Below are positions 32,388-40,278 of a stretch of 64,000 nt of DNA, one piece after another (position 1 is the first letter of the stretch; each line of letters begins with the position of its first letter). The DNA is taken from NCBI RefSeq assembly GCF_025399795.1, contig NZ_JAODTZ010000025.1:80436-144435 (forward strand), given 5' to 3'. A program made the translations under genes and the position numbers. Origin of the DNA: Streptomyces rhizosphaerihabitans (lineage in GTDB: Bacteria > Actinomycetota > Actinomycetes > Streptomycetales > Streptomycetaceae). The notes under the pieces were generated by a model. The model had not been told where the DNA came from. It searched no databases and saw only the letters and a program-made list of their open reading frames with translations.

Positions 32388-34004
32388 GTGTTCTTCGTCG
32401 ACACCATCGAGGTGGCGGGCCTGGGAAACCGGAGCTATCTGGCCGGCGGCCCGCGCGCCGCCGTCGCCGTCGATCCGCCCAGGGACATCGAGCGGGTGAT
32501 CACGGCGGCGGCCCGGCGGGGTGTGCGCATCGCGTACGTCGTCGAGACGCACCTGCACAACGACTACGTGAGCGGCGGCCTGGAACTGGCCCGGCTCACC
32601 GGGGCCGCCTACCTGGTCCCGGCCGGCGCCCGGGTCGCGTTCGAGCGGGTGCCGGTGGCCGACGGGGACACGGTGGAGGTGGACGCCGGGCTGACACTGC
32701 GCGCGCTGGCCACGCCCGGACACACCCCGCACCACACCTCGTACGTCCTCCAGGAGAGCGGGCGCGCCCTCGCGGCCTTCACCGGCGGCTCCCTGCTCAT
32801 CGGCACGGTCGGCCGGCCCGATCTGGTGGAGCCGCGACTGACCGGGGCACTCGCCCGCGCGCAGCACGCGTCGGCGCACCGGCTCGCCGCCGAGCTGCCC
32901 GACGACACCGCCGTCCTGCCCACTCACGGCTTCGGCAGCTTCTGTTCCGCCGGAGGCGCCGACGGCGGAGCGACCACGATCGGGCGTGAGCGCGACAGCA
33001 ACGAAGCCCTGGTCAAGGATGTCGACTCGTTCGTCGCGGACCTCCTCGCCGGGCTCGACGACGTACCCGCGTACTACGCGCACATGGGCCCGGCCAACGC
33101 CGGGGGCCCGGCCTCCGTCGATCTCACCCCGCCCGCGCTCGCGGACGCCGCGGAGATCGCCGCACGGCTCGCGGCCGGCGAGTGGGTCGTGGACCTGCGC
33201 AACCGGATCGCGTTCGCCGCGGGGCATGTCGCCGGGGCGGTCAACTTCGAGGCGGACGGTCAGCTCGCCGTCTATCTGGCCTGGCTGCTTCCCTGGGGCA
33301 GGCCGGTCACCCTGCTCGCCGACTCTCCGGAACAACTCGCCCATGCACAGCGAGAGCTGGTGCGGGTCGGCGTGGACCGGCCGGCCGCCGCGGCGATCGG
33401 CTCACCGGACGACTGGCTGCGCGAGGGGGAACGGCCGCGCACCTTCCGGCGCGCCGGCTTCGCCGAACTCGCCGAGGCGTACGCCGTCCCCGGCCGGGCC
33501 GTGATCCTGGACGTCCGGCGCGACTCCGAGCGCGCGGGGGGCCATGTCGCGGGGTCGGTGCACATCCCCGTCCACCAGGTACGCGACCGGCTCGGGGAGA
33601 TACCCGCCGGAACCGTCTGGGTGCACTGCGCCGGAGGCATGCGGGCCGCCATCGCCGCCTCGCTGCTCGACACGGCGGGCCGCGAGGTCGTGGCCGTCGA
33701 CGACTCCTTCGCCGCCGCGGGCACCTCCGGGCTGCCCATGGCGCAGATCGCGCCCCCAGGGCCCCGGGAGCTCACGGACCGCGGAGCCGGTGCGGCCGCG
33801 CTGGACAAGCCCGAACCGGGCGGACGTGCCGAAGCCCCCGGCGACGACTCGCGCCCCGCTCCCGCCCCCGCTCTCACCCCTGCGCCTGCCCCTGCCCCTG
33901 CCCCTGCCGCACCCCACGCACCTCATCGGAGGTACGGCGACGACAGCAGCGACCCGGCCACGCTCGACGGGGCTGGCCACGAGCTCGGGGACCCCGCGAC
34001 GTGA
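32388..34004 (+). CDS. MBL-fold persulfide dioxygenase-like protein fused to two rhodanese domains
   Basis: A 538-aa protein. Residues 1-240 are an ETHE1-like MBL domain (THLHNDYVSGGLELAR, ATPGHTPHHTSYV, GGSLLIGTVGRPDL). Two rhodanese domains follow: the first (~260-345) has LLADS where the active Cys should be, the second (~365-450) carries the active-site loop VHCAGGMRA. The last ~80 residues are a Pro/Ala-rich tail. This resembles CstB-type proteins that oxidise persulfides to sulfite or thiosulfate. GTG 32388 has AGGAGAGG 9 nt upstream. The stop overlaps the TauE gene start (GTGA). Confidence 0.88.
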   Translation: MFFVDTIEVAGLGNRSYLAGGPRAAVAVDPPRDIERVITAAARRGVRIAYVVETHLHNDYVSGGLELARLTGAAYLVPAGARVAFERVPVADGDTVEVDAGLTLRALATPGHTPHHTSYVLQESGRALAAFTGGSLLIGTVGRPDLVEPRLTGALARAQHASAHRLAAELPDDTAVLPTHGFGSFCSAGGADGGATTIGRERDSNEALVKDVDSFVADLLAGLDDVPAYYAHMGPANAGGPASVDLTPPALADAAEIAARLAAGEWVVDLRNRIAFAAGHVAGAVNFEADGQLAVYLAWLLPWGRPVTLLADSPEQLAHAQRELVRVGVDRPAAAAIGSPDDWLREGERPRTFRRAGFAELAEAYAVPGRAVILDVRRDSERAGGHVAGSVHIPVHQVRDRLGEIPAGTVWVHCAGGMRAAIAASLLDTAGREVVAVDDSFAAAGTSGLPMAQIAPPGPRELTDRGAGAAALDKPEPGGRAEAPGDDSRPAPAPALTPAPAPAPAPAAPHAPHRRYGDDSSDPATLDGAGHELGDPAT

Positions 34005-34747
34005 GCGTCCTGATCCTCGCGCTCGCCGCCGGAGCCGTGACCGGGCTCGCGCTCGGAGCACTGGGCGGTGGCGGCAGTGTGCTGACCGTGCCCGCCCTGA
34101 TCTATCTGCTGGGCTTCACTCCCTCGGCGGCCACCACCGCGAGCCTGGTCATCGTCACCGTCACCTCGGCGACCGCACTGTCGGCGCACGCCCGGGAGGG
34201 CACCGTCCGCTGGCGTGCGGGCGCGCTGTTCGCGGCAGCCGGGCTGATCCCCGCGGCACTGGGCGGCGCGGTCTCCGGACAGCTGCCTCCCACCGTCCTG
34301 ACCGGCGCGTTCTCGCTGATCGCTGGCCTCGCGGCGGTCCGGATGCTCCGGCCGGCTGCCGGTGAGCCGGGGGTCACGCCCGCGCGAAACGGCCGGATCA
34401 CCGGAACGGGCGCGGGCCTCGGGGCGGTGACGGGGGTACTGGGCGTGGGCGGCGGCTTTCTCGCCGTACCGGCCCTGGTGAACGTCGTGGGTCTGCGGAT
34501 GCGGGCCGCCGTCGGCACCAGCCTGTTGGTTATCACGGCGAATTCGCTCGCCGCGCTGCTCGCCCGGGCGGGAACGGCACAGAGCCTCGACTGGGCGGTG
34601 GTGGCGCCGTTCGCCGGGGCGGCCGTCCTCGGCGCGTGGGACGGGAAGCGTCTGGCGGCCCGGGTGTCCGGCGGCGCACTTCAGCGGATCTTCGCATGGG
34701 CCCTGCTGGCCGTGGCCGCGCTGATGCTCCTGGACGTCGTGCTGTGA
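34001..34747 (+). CDS. TauE/SafE-family sulfite exporter-like permease
   Basis: A 248-aa membrane protein with two repeated halves, each with the motif of this family: GALGGGGSVLTVPALIYLLGFTPSAATTASLVIV and GVLGVGGGFLAVPALVNVVGLRMRAAVGTSLLVI. Seven or eight helices are expected. The GTGA overlap with the MBL-rhodanese gene suggests export of sulfite or another oxidised sulfur product made by that enzyme. Confidence 0.9.
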   Translation: MSVLILALAAGAVTGLALGALGGGGSVLTVPALIYLLGFTPSAATTASLVIVTVTSATALSAHAREGTVRWRAGALFAAAGLIPAALGGAVSGQLPPTVLTGAFSLIAGLAAVRMLRPAAGEPGVTPARNGRITGTGAGLGAVTGVLGVGGGFLAVPALVNVVGLRMRAAVGTSLLVITANSLAALLARAGTAQSLDWAVVAPFAGAAVLGAWDGKRLAARVSGGALQRIFAWALLAVAALMLLDVVL

Positions 34748-34750
34748 GGC

Positions 34751-35038
34751 TCAGGCCAGCGACAGGAAGAGCTTCTCCAGCCGGGCCCGCATCTGCTCAC
34801 TGCTCTCACCGTTCTTCCCGCCGTTCTCGACGTCGGTCAGACACTGCTGGAGCCCGGTGGCGATGATCGCGAAACCGGCCCGGTCCAGGGCGCGGGAGGC
34901 CGCGGCGAGCTGGGTGACCACGTCCTCGCAGTCGCGTCCCTCCTCGATCATCCGGATCACTCCGGAGATCTGCCCCTGTGCCCGGCGCAGCCGGTTCAGC
35001 ACGGACTTCAGCTCGGCACCCGCGAGTTCCAGTTCCAC
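34751..35038 (-). CDS. CsoR-family repressor, CstR-like (persulfide sensor)
   Basis: A 95-aa all-helical CsoR-fold protein: LKSVLNRLRRAQGQISGVIRM and a Cys at 37 (EGRDCEDV), a second Cys at 66 (LQQCLTDVE). The Cu(I) ligand His that should stand four residues before the second Cys is Gly here. Two Cys 29 residues apart without His is the pattern of the persulfide sensor CstR. The second GTG (35038) is chosen as start because AGGAG is 5 nt before it; the GTG at 35044 overlaps that site. The gene lies amid the operators and sulfur genes it should control. Confidence 0.9.
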   Translation of the reverse strand: MELELAGAELKSVLNRLRRAQGQISGVIRMIEEGRDCEDVVTQLAAASRALDRAGFAIIATGLQQCLTDVENGGKNGESSEQMRARLEKLFLSLA

Positions 35039-35052
35039 GAACACTCCTTAAG

Positions 35053-35072
35053 CCATACCCCTAGGGGTATGG
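35053..35072. promoter_or_regulatory. CsoR-family operator, 20-bp palindrome
   Basis: CCATACCCCTAGGGGTATGG is a perfect 20-bp palindrome between the divergent repressor and membrane rhodanese genes. It shares the TACCCC...GGGGTA frame with the two sites at 32288 and 32322 but has TA at the centre. Probably auto-regulates the repressor. Confidence 0.82.
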
Positions 35073-35107
35073 TACTCCGCCCTGCGGGGCACCCCCGAAG
35101 AGCAAGG

Positions 35108-35701
35108 ATGACACTCCGCATGAACTCCCCCGTCTCCATCGTCTCCCTCGACGTCGACCAGGCCCGCGGCCGGCTCACCGAGCTGACCGTCATCGACGTC
35201 CGCACCCCCGGCGAATACGCCTCCGGGCATCTGCCGGGCGCCCTCAACATCCCCCTGGACCTGCTCCACCGGGCCCTGTCCGTGCTCGGGGACGCCCGTC
35301 CCGAACTGCTACTGGTCTGCGCCTCCGGCAACCGCTCGGCGAACGCCTGCGCCCTGCTGGCCGAGCACGGCGTGCCGACGGCCACACTCACCGGCGGCAC
35401 CAACGCCTGGGCGGAACGCGGACACGAGCTGCACCGCCCGGCCGGCTCCACGCGGGCCGGCTGGTCCATGGAGCGCCAGGTCAGGTTCACCGCCGGCGCC
35501 GTCGTCCTCACCGGCCTCGGCCTCGGACTGCGGCACCCCGCCTGGCGGTTGCTCTCCGCCGGGGTGGCGGGCGGCCTGGTGTTCTCGGCGCTCACCGATA
35601 CGTGCGGCATGGCCGCGCTGCTCTCCAGGCTCCCGCACAACCGGCCCCGCCCGGCGGACCTCGACGCCACCCTGACGGCACTTGGGAAACGCGTGTCCTG
35701 A
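35108..35701 (+). CDS. Rhodanese with C-terminal membrane domain (YgaP-like)
   Basis: A 197-aa protein: a rhodanese domain with active Cys in LLLVCASGNRSANA, then DUF2892-type paired helices (MERQVRFTAGAVVLTGLGLGLRHPAWRL, AGVAGGLVFSALTDTCGMAALLSRLP). YgaP-type proteins pass sulfane sulfur at the membrane. ATG 35108 is chosen (GAAGAG just upstream) with ATG 35120 possible. It is controlled by the palindrome at 35053-35072. Confidence 0.85.
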   Translation: MTLRMNSPVSIVSLDVDQARGRLTELTVIDVRTPGEYASGHLPGALNIPLDLLHRALSVLGDARPELLLVCASGNRSANACALLAEHGVPTATLTGGTNAWAERGHELHRPAGSTRAGWSMERQVRFTAGAVVLTGLGLGLRHPAWRLLSAGVAGGLVFSALTDTCGMAALLSRLPHNRPRPADLDATLTALGKRVS

Positions 35702-35790
35702 GTCCGCGCGGACCTGGGGCAGTTGGAATCGGTCCGGACGCACCTGCGCCGTAGCCTGAGTGCTCCGTCTCAACTCCCGCAAGGAGCGCC

Positions 35791-37545
35791 GTGAGCCTGA
35801 CCGAGGCCGAGCCCGAGGTGCCCGCGTGGCGCCTGTTGCTCGGGTATGTACGACCGCACCGCTGGGCGCTGTTCGCTGGCGCGCTGCTGGCGCTCACGAC
35901 CGGCGCCACCGGCCTGCTGCTGCCGCTGGTGGCACGCGGGCTCATCGACGACCTGTCGCACGACCGCCCGATCGGACGGGCACTGCTCGGCATGGCGGCC
36001 CTGGTGGTGACCAACGCGGCGGTGGGCGGGCTGGGTTCGTACGTTCTTCGGCGCACCGCCGAGTCGGTGGTGCTCGGCGCGCGGCGCGAGTTGTCCTCGT
36101 ACCTGCTGCGGCTGCGCATACCCGCCGTGGACCGCAGTGAGCCCGGCGACCTGATGGCCCGCATCACCTCCGACACGACCCTGCTGCGCGAGGTCACGAC
36201 CGATTCTCTGGTCGGCCTCGGCACCGGCGGCCTCACCCTGGTCGCGACGGTGGTGATGATGGGCCTGGTCGACGTGGTGCTGCTCGGCGTCACGCTGGGC
36301 GTGGTGCTGTGCGCGGGTTCGGTGCTCGGGCTGATCGTGCCGCGCATCAACCGGGCGAGCAGGCAGGCTCAGGACGCCGTCGGGGTGATGGGGGCCTCGC
36401 TGGAGCGAACCCTCGGCGCGCTGCGCACGATCAAGGCGTCCGGCGCCGAGCACCGTGAGGAGCGAACCGTCCACGAGGCCGCCGAGGAGTCCTGGCGGCA
36501 GAGCGTGCGGGCCGCCAAGTGGTCGGCGGCCGCGGGCAACACGGCCGGTCTGGCGATGCAGATCGCCTTCATCACGGTCCTCGCGGTGGGCGGCGCCCGT
36601 GTCGCGACCGGCGCCATCGACGTCGGCACCCTGGTCGCCTTCCTGCTCTACGTCTTCTATCTGATGTCACCGATCCAGCAGGTGGTCGGCGCGGTCACGC
36701 AGTACCAGACCGGCGCCGCCGCGCTCGCCCGTATCCAGGAGGCCCTGCGGCTGCCCGCGGAACCGGCCGCCCTGCCCGCTCCGCTGCCGGCCCCGGACGC
36801 CGCACCGGCCGCGCTCGCCTTCGACGACGTCCGCTTCCGGTACGCCGCCGATCTGCCGTACGTCCACCACGGGGTGACGTTCACCGTCCCGGCCCGAGGT
36901 CTGACCGCGTTCGTCGGCCCGTCCGGCGCGGGCAAGACCACCGTCTTCTCGCTCATCGAGCGGTTCTACGATCCCGAGGCGGGCCTCATCACCGTGGACG
37001 GCCGTGTGCTTCAGGACTGGGATCTGCCCCGGCTCCGGTCCGCCATCGGCTATGTGGAGCAGGACGCGCCGGTGTTGTCGGGCTCCCTGCGCGACAATCT
37101 CCTGCTCGGCAATCCGGAGGCCGACGAGGGCGAGCTGACCCGCGTCCTGAAGACGACCCGCCTCGACGGCCTGGTCTCCAGGCTGCCGCGCGGCCTGGAC
37201 ACGCTGGTCGGCCATCGCGGCACGAAGCTGTCGGGCGGCGAGCGTCAGCGCGTCGCCATCGCCAGGGCCCTGCTGCGCCGCCCCCGGCTGCTGCTCCTCG
37301 ACGAGGCCACCTCGCAGCTCGACGCCGTCAACGAGGCCGCGCTGCGTGACACGGTCGCCGATGTGGCCCGTACGACCACGGTACTGGTGGTCGCGCACCG
37401 GCTGTCCACCGTCACTACGGCCGACCGCATCGTCGTGATGGACGCGGGCCGCGTCCGCGCCGTGGGCACCCACCGCGAACTCGTCGCCGGGGATCCGCTC
37501 TACGCCGAACTGGCCGCCACCCAGTTCCTCGCGACCGCCGGATGA
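35791..37545 (+). CDS. ABC exporter, fused permease and ATPase
   Basis: A 584-aa half-transporter. An N-terminal six-helix ABC transmembrane domain (to ~310) is followed by an ATPase with Walker A GPSGAGKTT, Q-loop YVEQDAPVL, signature KLSGGERQRVAIARAL, Walker B LLLLDEATSQLD and H-loop VVAHRLS. It should form homodimers exporting a drug, lipid or peptide. The GTG start follows AAGGAGC at 5 nt spacing. Its neighbours give no clue to the substrate. Confidence 0.9.
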   Translation: MSLTEAEPEVPAWRLLLGYVRPHRWALFAGALLALTTGATGLLLPLVARGLIDDLSHDRPIGRALLGMAALVVTNAAVGGLGSYVLRRTAESVVLGARRELSSYLLRLRIPAVDRSEPGDLMARITSDTTLLREVTTDSLVGLGTGGLTLVATVVMMGLVDVVLLGVTLGVVLCAGSVLGLIVPRINRASRQAQDAVGVMGASLERTLGALRTIKASGAEHREERTVHEAAEESWRQSVRAAKWSAAAGNTAGLAMQIAFITVLAVGGARVATGAIDVGTLVAFLLYVFYLMSPIQQVVGAVTQYQTGAAALARIQEALRLPAEPAALPAPLPAPDAAPAALAFDDVRFRYAADLPYVHHGVTFTVPARGLTAFVGPSGAGKTTVFSLIERFYDPEAGLITVDGRVLQDWDLPRLRSAIGYVEQDAPVLSGSLRDNLLLGNPEADEGELTRVLKTTRLDGLVSRLPRGLDTLVGHRGTKLSGGERQRVAIARALLRRPRLLLLDEATSQLDAVNEAALRDTVADVARTTTVLVVAHRLSTVTTADRIVVMDAGRVRAVGTHRELVAGDPLYAELAATQFLATAG

Positions 37546-37572
37546 CCTCGGCACCATGACCCGACCCCGGCA

Positions 37573-37604
37573 CGCCGTTACGCCGTTACGCCGTTACGCC
37601 GTTA
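37573..37604. repeat. 8-bp tandem repeat (CGCCGTTA x4)
   Basis: Four exact copies of CGCCGTTA, with a partial fifth, immediately downstream of the ABC exporter gene. One copy supplies the stop codon of the small minus-strand ORF 37602-37799. Confidence 0.9.
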
Positions 37605-37799
37605 CGCCGGAAAGAACGGAAGAAGCCGACGACGGTGTGCCGGGGCGGTTCGCAGGTGCTCGGGTACGTCACCGGGCCCCCGCGGCACTCGCACCGGGCC
37701 GCTCCTGAAAAAAGAACGCCGAGCCGCAGGACGCACCGAACTCGCCGAACTCCCCGAATATTTCGGTACGTCGGCGATCTCCTCGAGTTCCTTGGCCAT
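37602..37799 (-). CDS. Possible small gene, 65-aa product of unknown function
   Basis: ATG 37799 is preceded by a good ribosome site (GAGGAG, about 9 nt upstream). It encodes MAKELEEIADVPKYSG then an Arg/Ser/Pro-rich remainder ending LLPFFPA. The acidic N-terminus and basic C-terminus would suit a leader/core peptide or small regulator, but no family is recognised. Read in another frame beyond codon 12, the same DNA gives FGEFGEFGASCG, so a frameshift or sequence error cannot be excluded. It is divergent from the AraC gene. Low confidence. Confidence 0.35.
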   Translation of the reverse strand: MAKELEEIADVPKYSGSSASSVRPAARRSFFRSGPVRVPRGPGDVPEHLRTAPAHRRRLLPFFPA

Positions 37800-37917
37800 G
37801 GACCGACTCTCCTCTATCGTGATGCCCTCTTTCCGCCACGCGGGGCGGTCATCCGCTCGCGACCACCCGCGACCGGGCGGGGAGGCACGTCCCACCCGGA
37901 TACGCAGGCGACTGATC

Positions 37918-38877
37918 ATGGTCAAGAACCGACACCCGGCCTGGCAGGCCGTCCCCGAGATCGTCTTCGCGGCCCCCGCCGGCACACCCGCCGGCCTGGA
38001 AGTGATCTCACTGGCCGCGCTGCGCGCCCGGTCCCGCGCCCACGGAATCGATCCCGGCGTGCCACAGCGCCCCGCCTTCCACCAGGTGCTCACGCTCACC
38101 TCCGGCACACTGCGCCAGACCGTGGACTTCGCGGCCCGCGACGTCGAGCGGGGCTCCTGGCTGTGGACGCGCCCCGGGCAGGTCCTCCAGTGGGGAGATC
38201 TCACCCAGGCCGAGGGAACGCTGATCGTCTTCGAGCGGGACTTCCCGGGCGCGGCCACGGTCCGCGCGGCCCGGCTCGACGATCCGCACGCGCGCGTGCT
38301 GCGCACCCCGAAGGCCGAGGACGCCGCGTCGCTGCGGGTGGCCACGGCACATCTGGAGCACGAGTTCCTGACACCGGGGCGGCTGCCGCTCGACGCGCAC
38401 ATCGCCGTACTGCGTCATCTTCTGGACGTGCTGATCCTGCGCCTGGCCCACCTCGAGGTGCCCGACAGCCCGGCCACCGGGCCAAGCGAAACCTTTCTCC
38501 GGTTCCGCGAGACCGTCGAACGGGACTTCGCGCACACCCGCCGGGTGGACGACTACGCCCTCGTCCTCGGTTACTCCGCCCGAACGCTGTCCCGGGCCGC
38601 CCTCGACTCGGCGGGGATCGGCGCCAAGGAGTTCATCGACCGCCGGGTCGTCCTGGAAGCCAAGCGGCTGCTCGCCCACACCGACCTGGCCGCCGCCCGC
38701 ATCGCCGCCGAGCTGGGCTTTTCCAGTGCCACGAACTTCGCCAAGTACTTCCACCAGCGCGCCGGGCAGGCACCCATCGCGTTCCGCACGGCGGTACGCG
38801 GACAGGGCACGGGCATCCCGGGGGCACGGGCCGAAGAGGATTTCACCTCGCGAACCGGGCACGCGGCCGGTACGTGA
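37918..38877 (+). CDS. AraC-family transcriptional regulator
   Basis: A 319-aa regulator. The first ~200 residues are a cupin-like sensor (LTSGTLRQTVDFAARDVERGSWLWTRPGQVLQWG) and the C-terminus is a two-HTH AraC domain (VDDYALVLGYSARTLSRAALD, IAAELGFSSATNFAKYFHQRAGQAPIAFR). ATG 37918 is used; longer in-frame starts exist but have no site. The stop codon lies in the first unit of a 20-bp tandem repeat. Target genes unknown, perhaps the ABC exporter or the small divergent ORF. Confidence 0.87.
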   Translation: MVKNRHPAWQAVPEIVFAAPAGTPAGLEVISLAALRARSRAHGIDPGVPQRPAFHQVLTLTSGTLRQTVDFAARDVERGSWLWTRPGQVLQWGDLTQAEGTLIVFERDFPGAATVRAARLDDPHARVLRTPKAEDAASLRVATAHLEHEFLTPGRLPLDAHIAVLRHLLDVLILRLAHLEVPDSPATGPSETFLRFRETVERDFAHTRRVDDYALVLGYSARTLSRAALDSAGIGAKEFIDRRVVLEAKRLLAHTDLAAARIAAELGFSSATNFAKYFHQRAGQAPIAFRTAVRGQGTGIPGARAEEDFTSRTGHAAGT

Positions 38878-38924
38878 GCGTGCCGACCGGTCCGTGAACG
38901 TGCCGGCCGGTACGTGAGCGTGCC
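38865..38924. repeat. Three 20-bp tandem repeats at the end of the AraC gene
   Basis: Units 38865-38884, 38885-38904 and 38905-38924 share GRCCGGTMCGTGARCGTGCC (R = A/G, M = A/C); a partial fourth follows. The AraC stop codon TGA is in the first unit. Confidence 0.9.
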
Positions 38925-39026
38925 GGCCGGCGTGTTGACCGGGCCGTGCCGGACGGGGCCGAGTCGGCCGGGCCGGGCACCACGGACTGCGGGTCGGGTC
39001 AGGTCTGGTCGGGCGCCGACGACGGC

Positions 39027-39062
39027 GGGCTCCGGCGGAACGTCGCTGTTCCGCCGGAGCCC
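39027..39062. terminator. Hairpin terminator
   Basis: Perfect 15-bp inverted repeat (39027-39041 and 39048-39062) with a 6-nt loop, between convergent AraC and secreted-peptide genes. Confidence 0.8.
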
Positions 39063-39115
39063 ACCGCGGCCGTGTCCGACGCGGACCCTTGCCCGCCATC
39101 AGCTCGCGCTACCCA

Positions 39116-39412
39116 CTAGCTCTCGATACCCCCGAGCAGCCCGGTGGCAGGCGCGGCGAGGTCGGTGACCTGGTGCAGCTGGTTCAGGTCGTTCAGTCGG
39201 TTCAGGCCGGCGAGCTGGGTGGAGGGCCGCAGAAGCTCGGCCTGGTCCTCGGCGGGGATGTCGCTCAGCGCGAGCGAGTCGAGGGTGGAGATGGGGTTCA
39301 GCTTCCCGGCGTCGTGGGCCTCCGAGCCCACGGCCGTCGCCATCGGCGCGGCAAGTCCCGTGACGCCGACGGCGAGACCAACGGCGGCGACGATACGTCG
39401 TGTTGAGATCAT
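39116..39412 (-). CDS. Small secreted protein of unknown function
   Basis: A 98-aa protein with a signal peptide (MISTRRIVAAVGLAVGVTGLAAPMATA) and a mature part rich in Asp/Leu/Asn: PISTLDSLALSDIPAEDQAELL and LAGLNRLNDLNQLHQVTDLAAPATGLLGG. The Leu-Asn-x-Leu repeats look amphipathic. This type of small exported protein recurs in Streptomyces genomes but has no known role. No Cys or enzyme motif. Confidence 0.77.
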   Translation of the reverse strand: MISTRRIVAAVGLAVGVTGLAAPMATAVGSEAHDAGKLNPISTLDSLALSDIPAEDQAELLRPSTQLAGLNRLNDLNQLHQVTDLAAPATGLLGGIES

Positions 39413-39582
39413 GCAATCAGCAACGGCCCCGGCCCCGGGCGGACACGGCCCGGTCCTCGCGCTCACCCGAGAGGCGCATCGGGCTCTTGCGTTTGCCGTG
39501 GGCCCCGGGGCGGAGGAGGCTCGGTATGAGGCGCTTCGCGGTCGGCTCCGTGCCGGTCCGCGCCTTCCTGAGGAGGTCACTC

Positions 39583-39948
39583 ATGGGCACAGCGGCAGCC
39601 CCCGTCTTCGACACCGAGGCGCTGCGCCGGGGCATCGAAGGACACAGTGCGGCAGATCTGCTGTCGCTCTACGCGGACGACGCGGAACTGCGCGTCGTGG
39701 ACCGCAACACGCAGCCCAGTCACCCGATGGTCAAACACGGTCGCACCGAGATCGCCGAGATGCTCAACGACGTCTACAGCCGGGACATGACGCACAAGAT
39801 GGACCAGTGCGTCGTCCAGGGCGACCACGTCGCCTTCACCGAAACCTGCGTGTACGCGGACGGGGTACGGGTGATGAGCACGTCGATGATGTCGCTGCGC
39901 GACGGGAAAATCATCGAGCAGACACTGGTACAGGCATGGGACGAGTAG
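39583..39948 (+). CDS. SnoaL-like NTF2-fold protein
   Basis: A 121-aa protein with the cone-shaped NTF2/SnoaL pattern: LRRGIEGHSAADLLSLYADDAELRVVDRNTQP, HGRTEIAEMLNDVYSRDMTHKM, and SMMSLRDGKIIEQTLVQAWDE. The start ATG 39583 is firmly set by GAGGAGGT 5-6 nt upstream. Possible isomerase or ligand-binding protein. A hairpin follows at 39962. Confidence 0.85.
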   Translation: MGTAAAPVFDTEALRRGIEGHSAADLLSLYADDAELRVVDRNTQPSHPMVKHGRTEIAEMLNDVYSRDMTHKMDQCVVQGDHVAFTETCVYADGVRVMSTSMMSLRDGKIIEQTLVQAWDE

Positions 39949-40278
39949 GGAGGAGCTGGCCGAAGGTCCAGGTCAAGTCTCGTCTGACCTGGACCTTCTC
40001 GGCGGGTACGGCGATGGGGAGGTCCCGTCCGTACCGACCTCGGCGCCGACGACCGGTGTCCGCGGCAGGCCTCCGCGTGACCGCCTCCCTCCTGGACTCG
40101 ATACTGCGGACGGCGCGTTCGCACCCGCGTCCTCCGACCCCGCGTGCCGCACGAAGGCTGCGCATCCGGCCCCGGTGAGCGGCACCCCGGCCGGCGGGGC
40201 GCTCCGGACGACCGGACCGGCGGCATCCCGAGGAACTCACCTCCCGGGCCCAGCTCATGGACGGTCGCGGTCCCGCCC
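39949..40278. other. Intergenic region between convergent genes
   Basis: Beyond the hairpin at 39962-39998 I see no gene, repeat or site in the remaining ~280 nt. Confidence 0.4.
39962..39998 (+). terminator. Hairpin terminator after the SnoaL-like gene
   Basis: Perfect 14-bp inverted repeat (39962-39975 and 39985-39998) with a 9-nt loop, 13 nt after the stop. Confidence 0.8.

Noticed and set aside
37602..37799. Calling the small ORF a defined RiPP precursor
   Set aside because: No modifying enzyme gene is adjacent and no core motif is recognised; kept only as a low-confidence gene.
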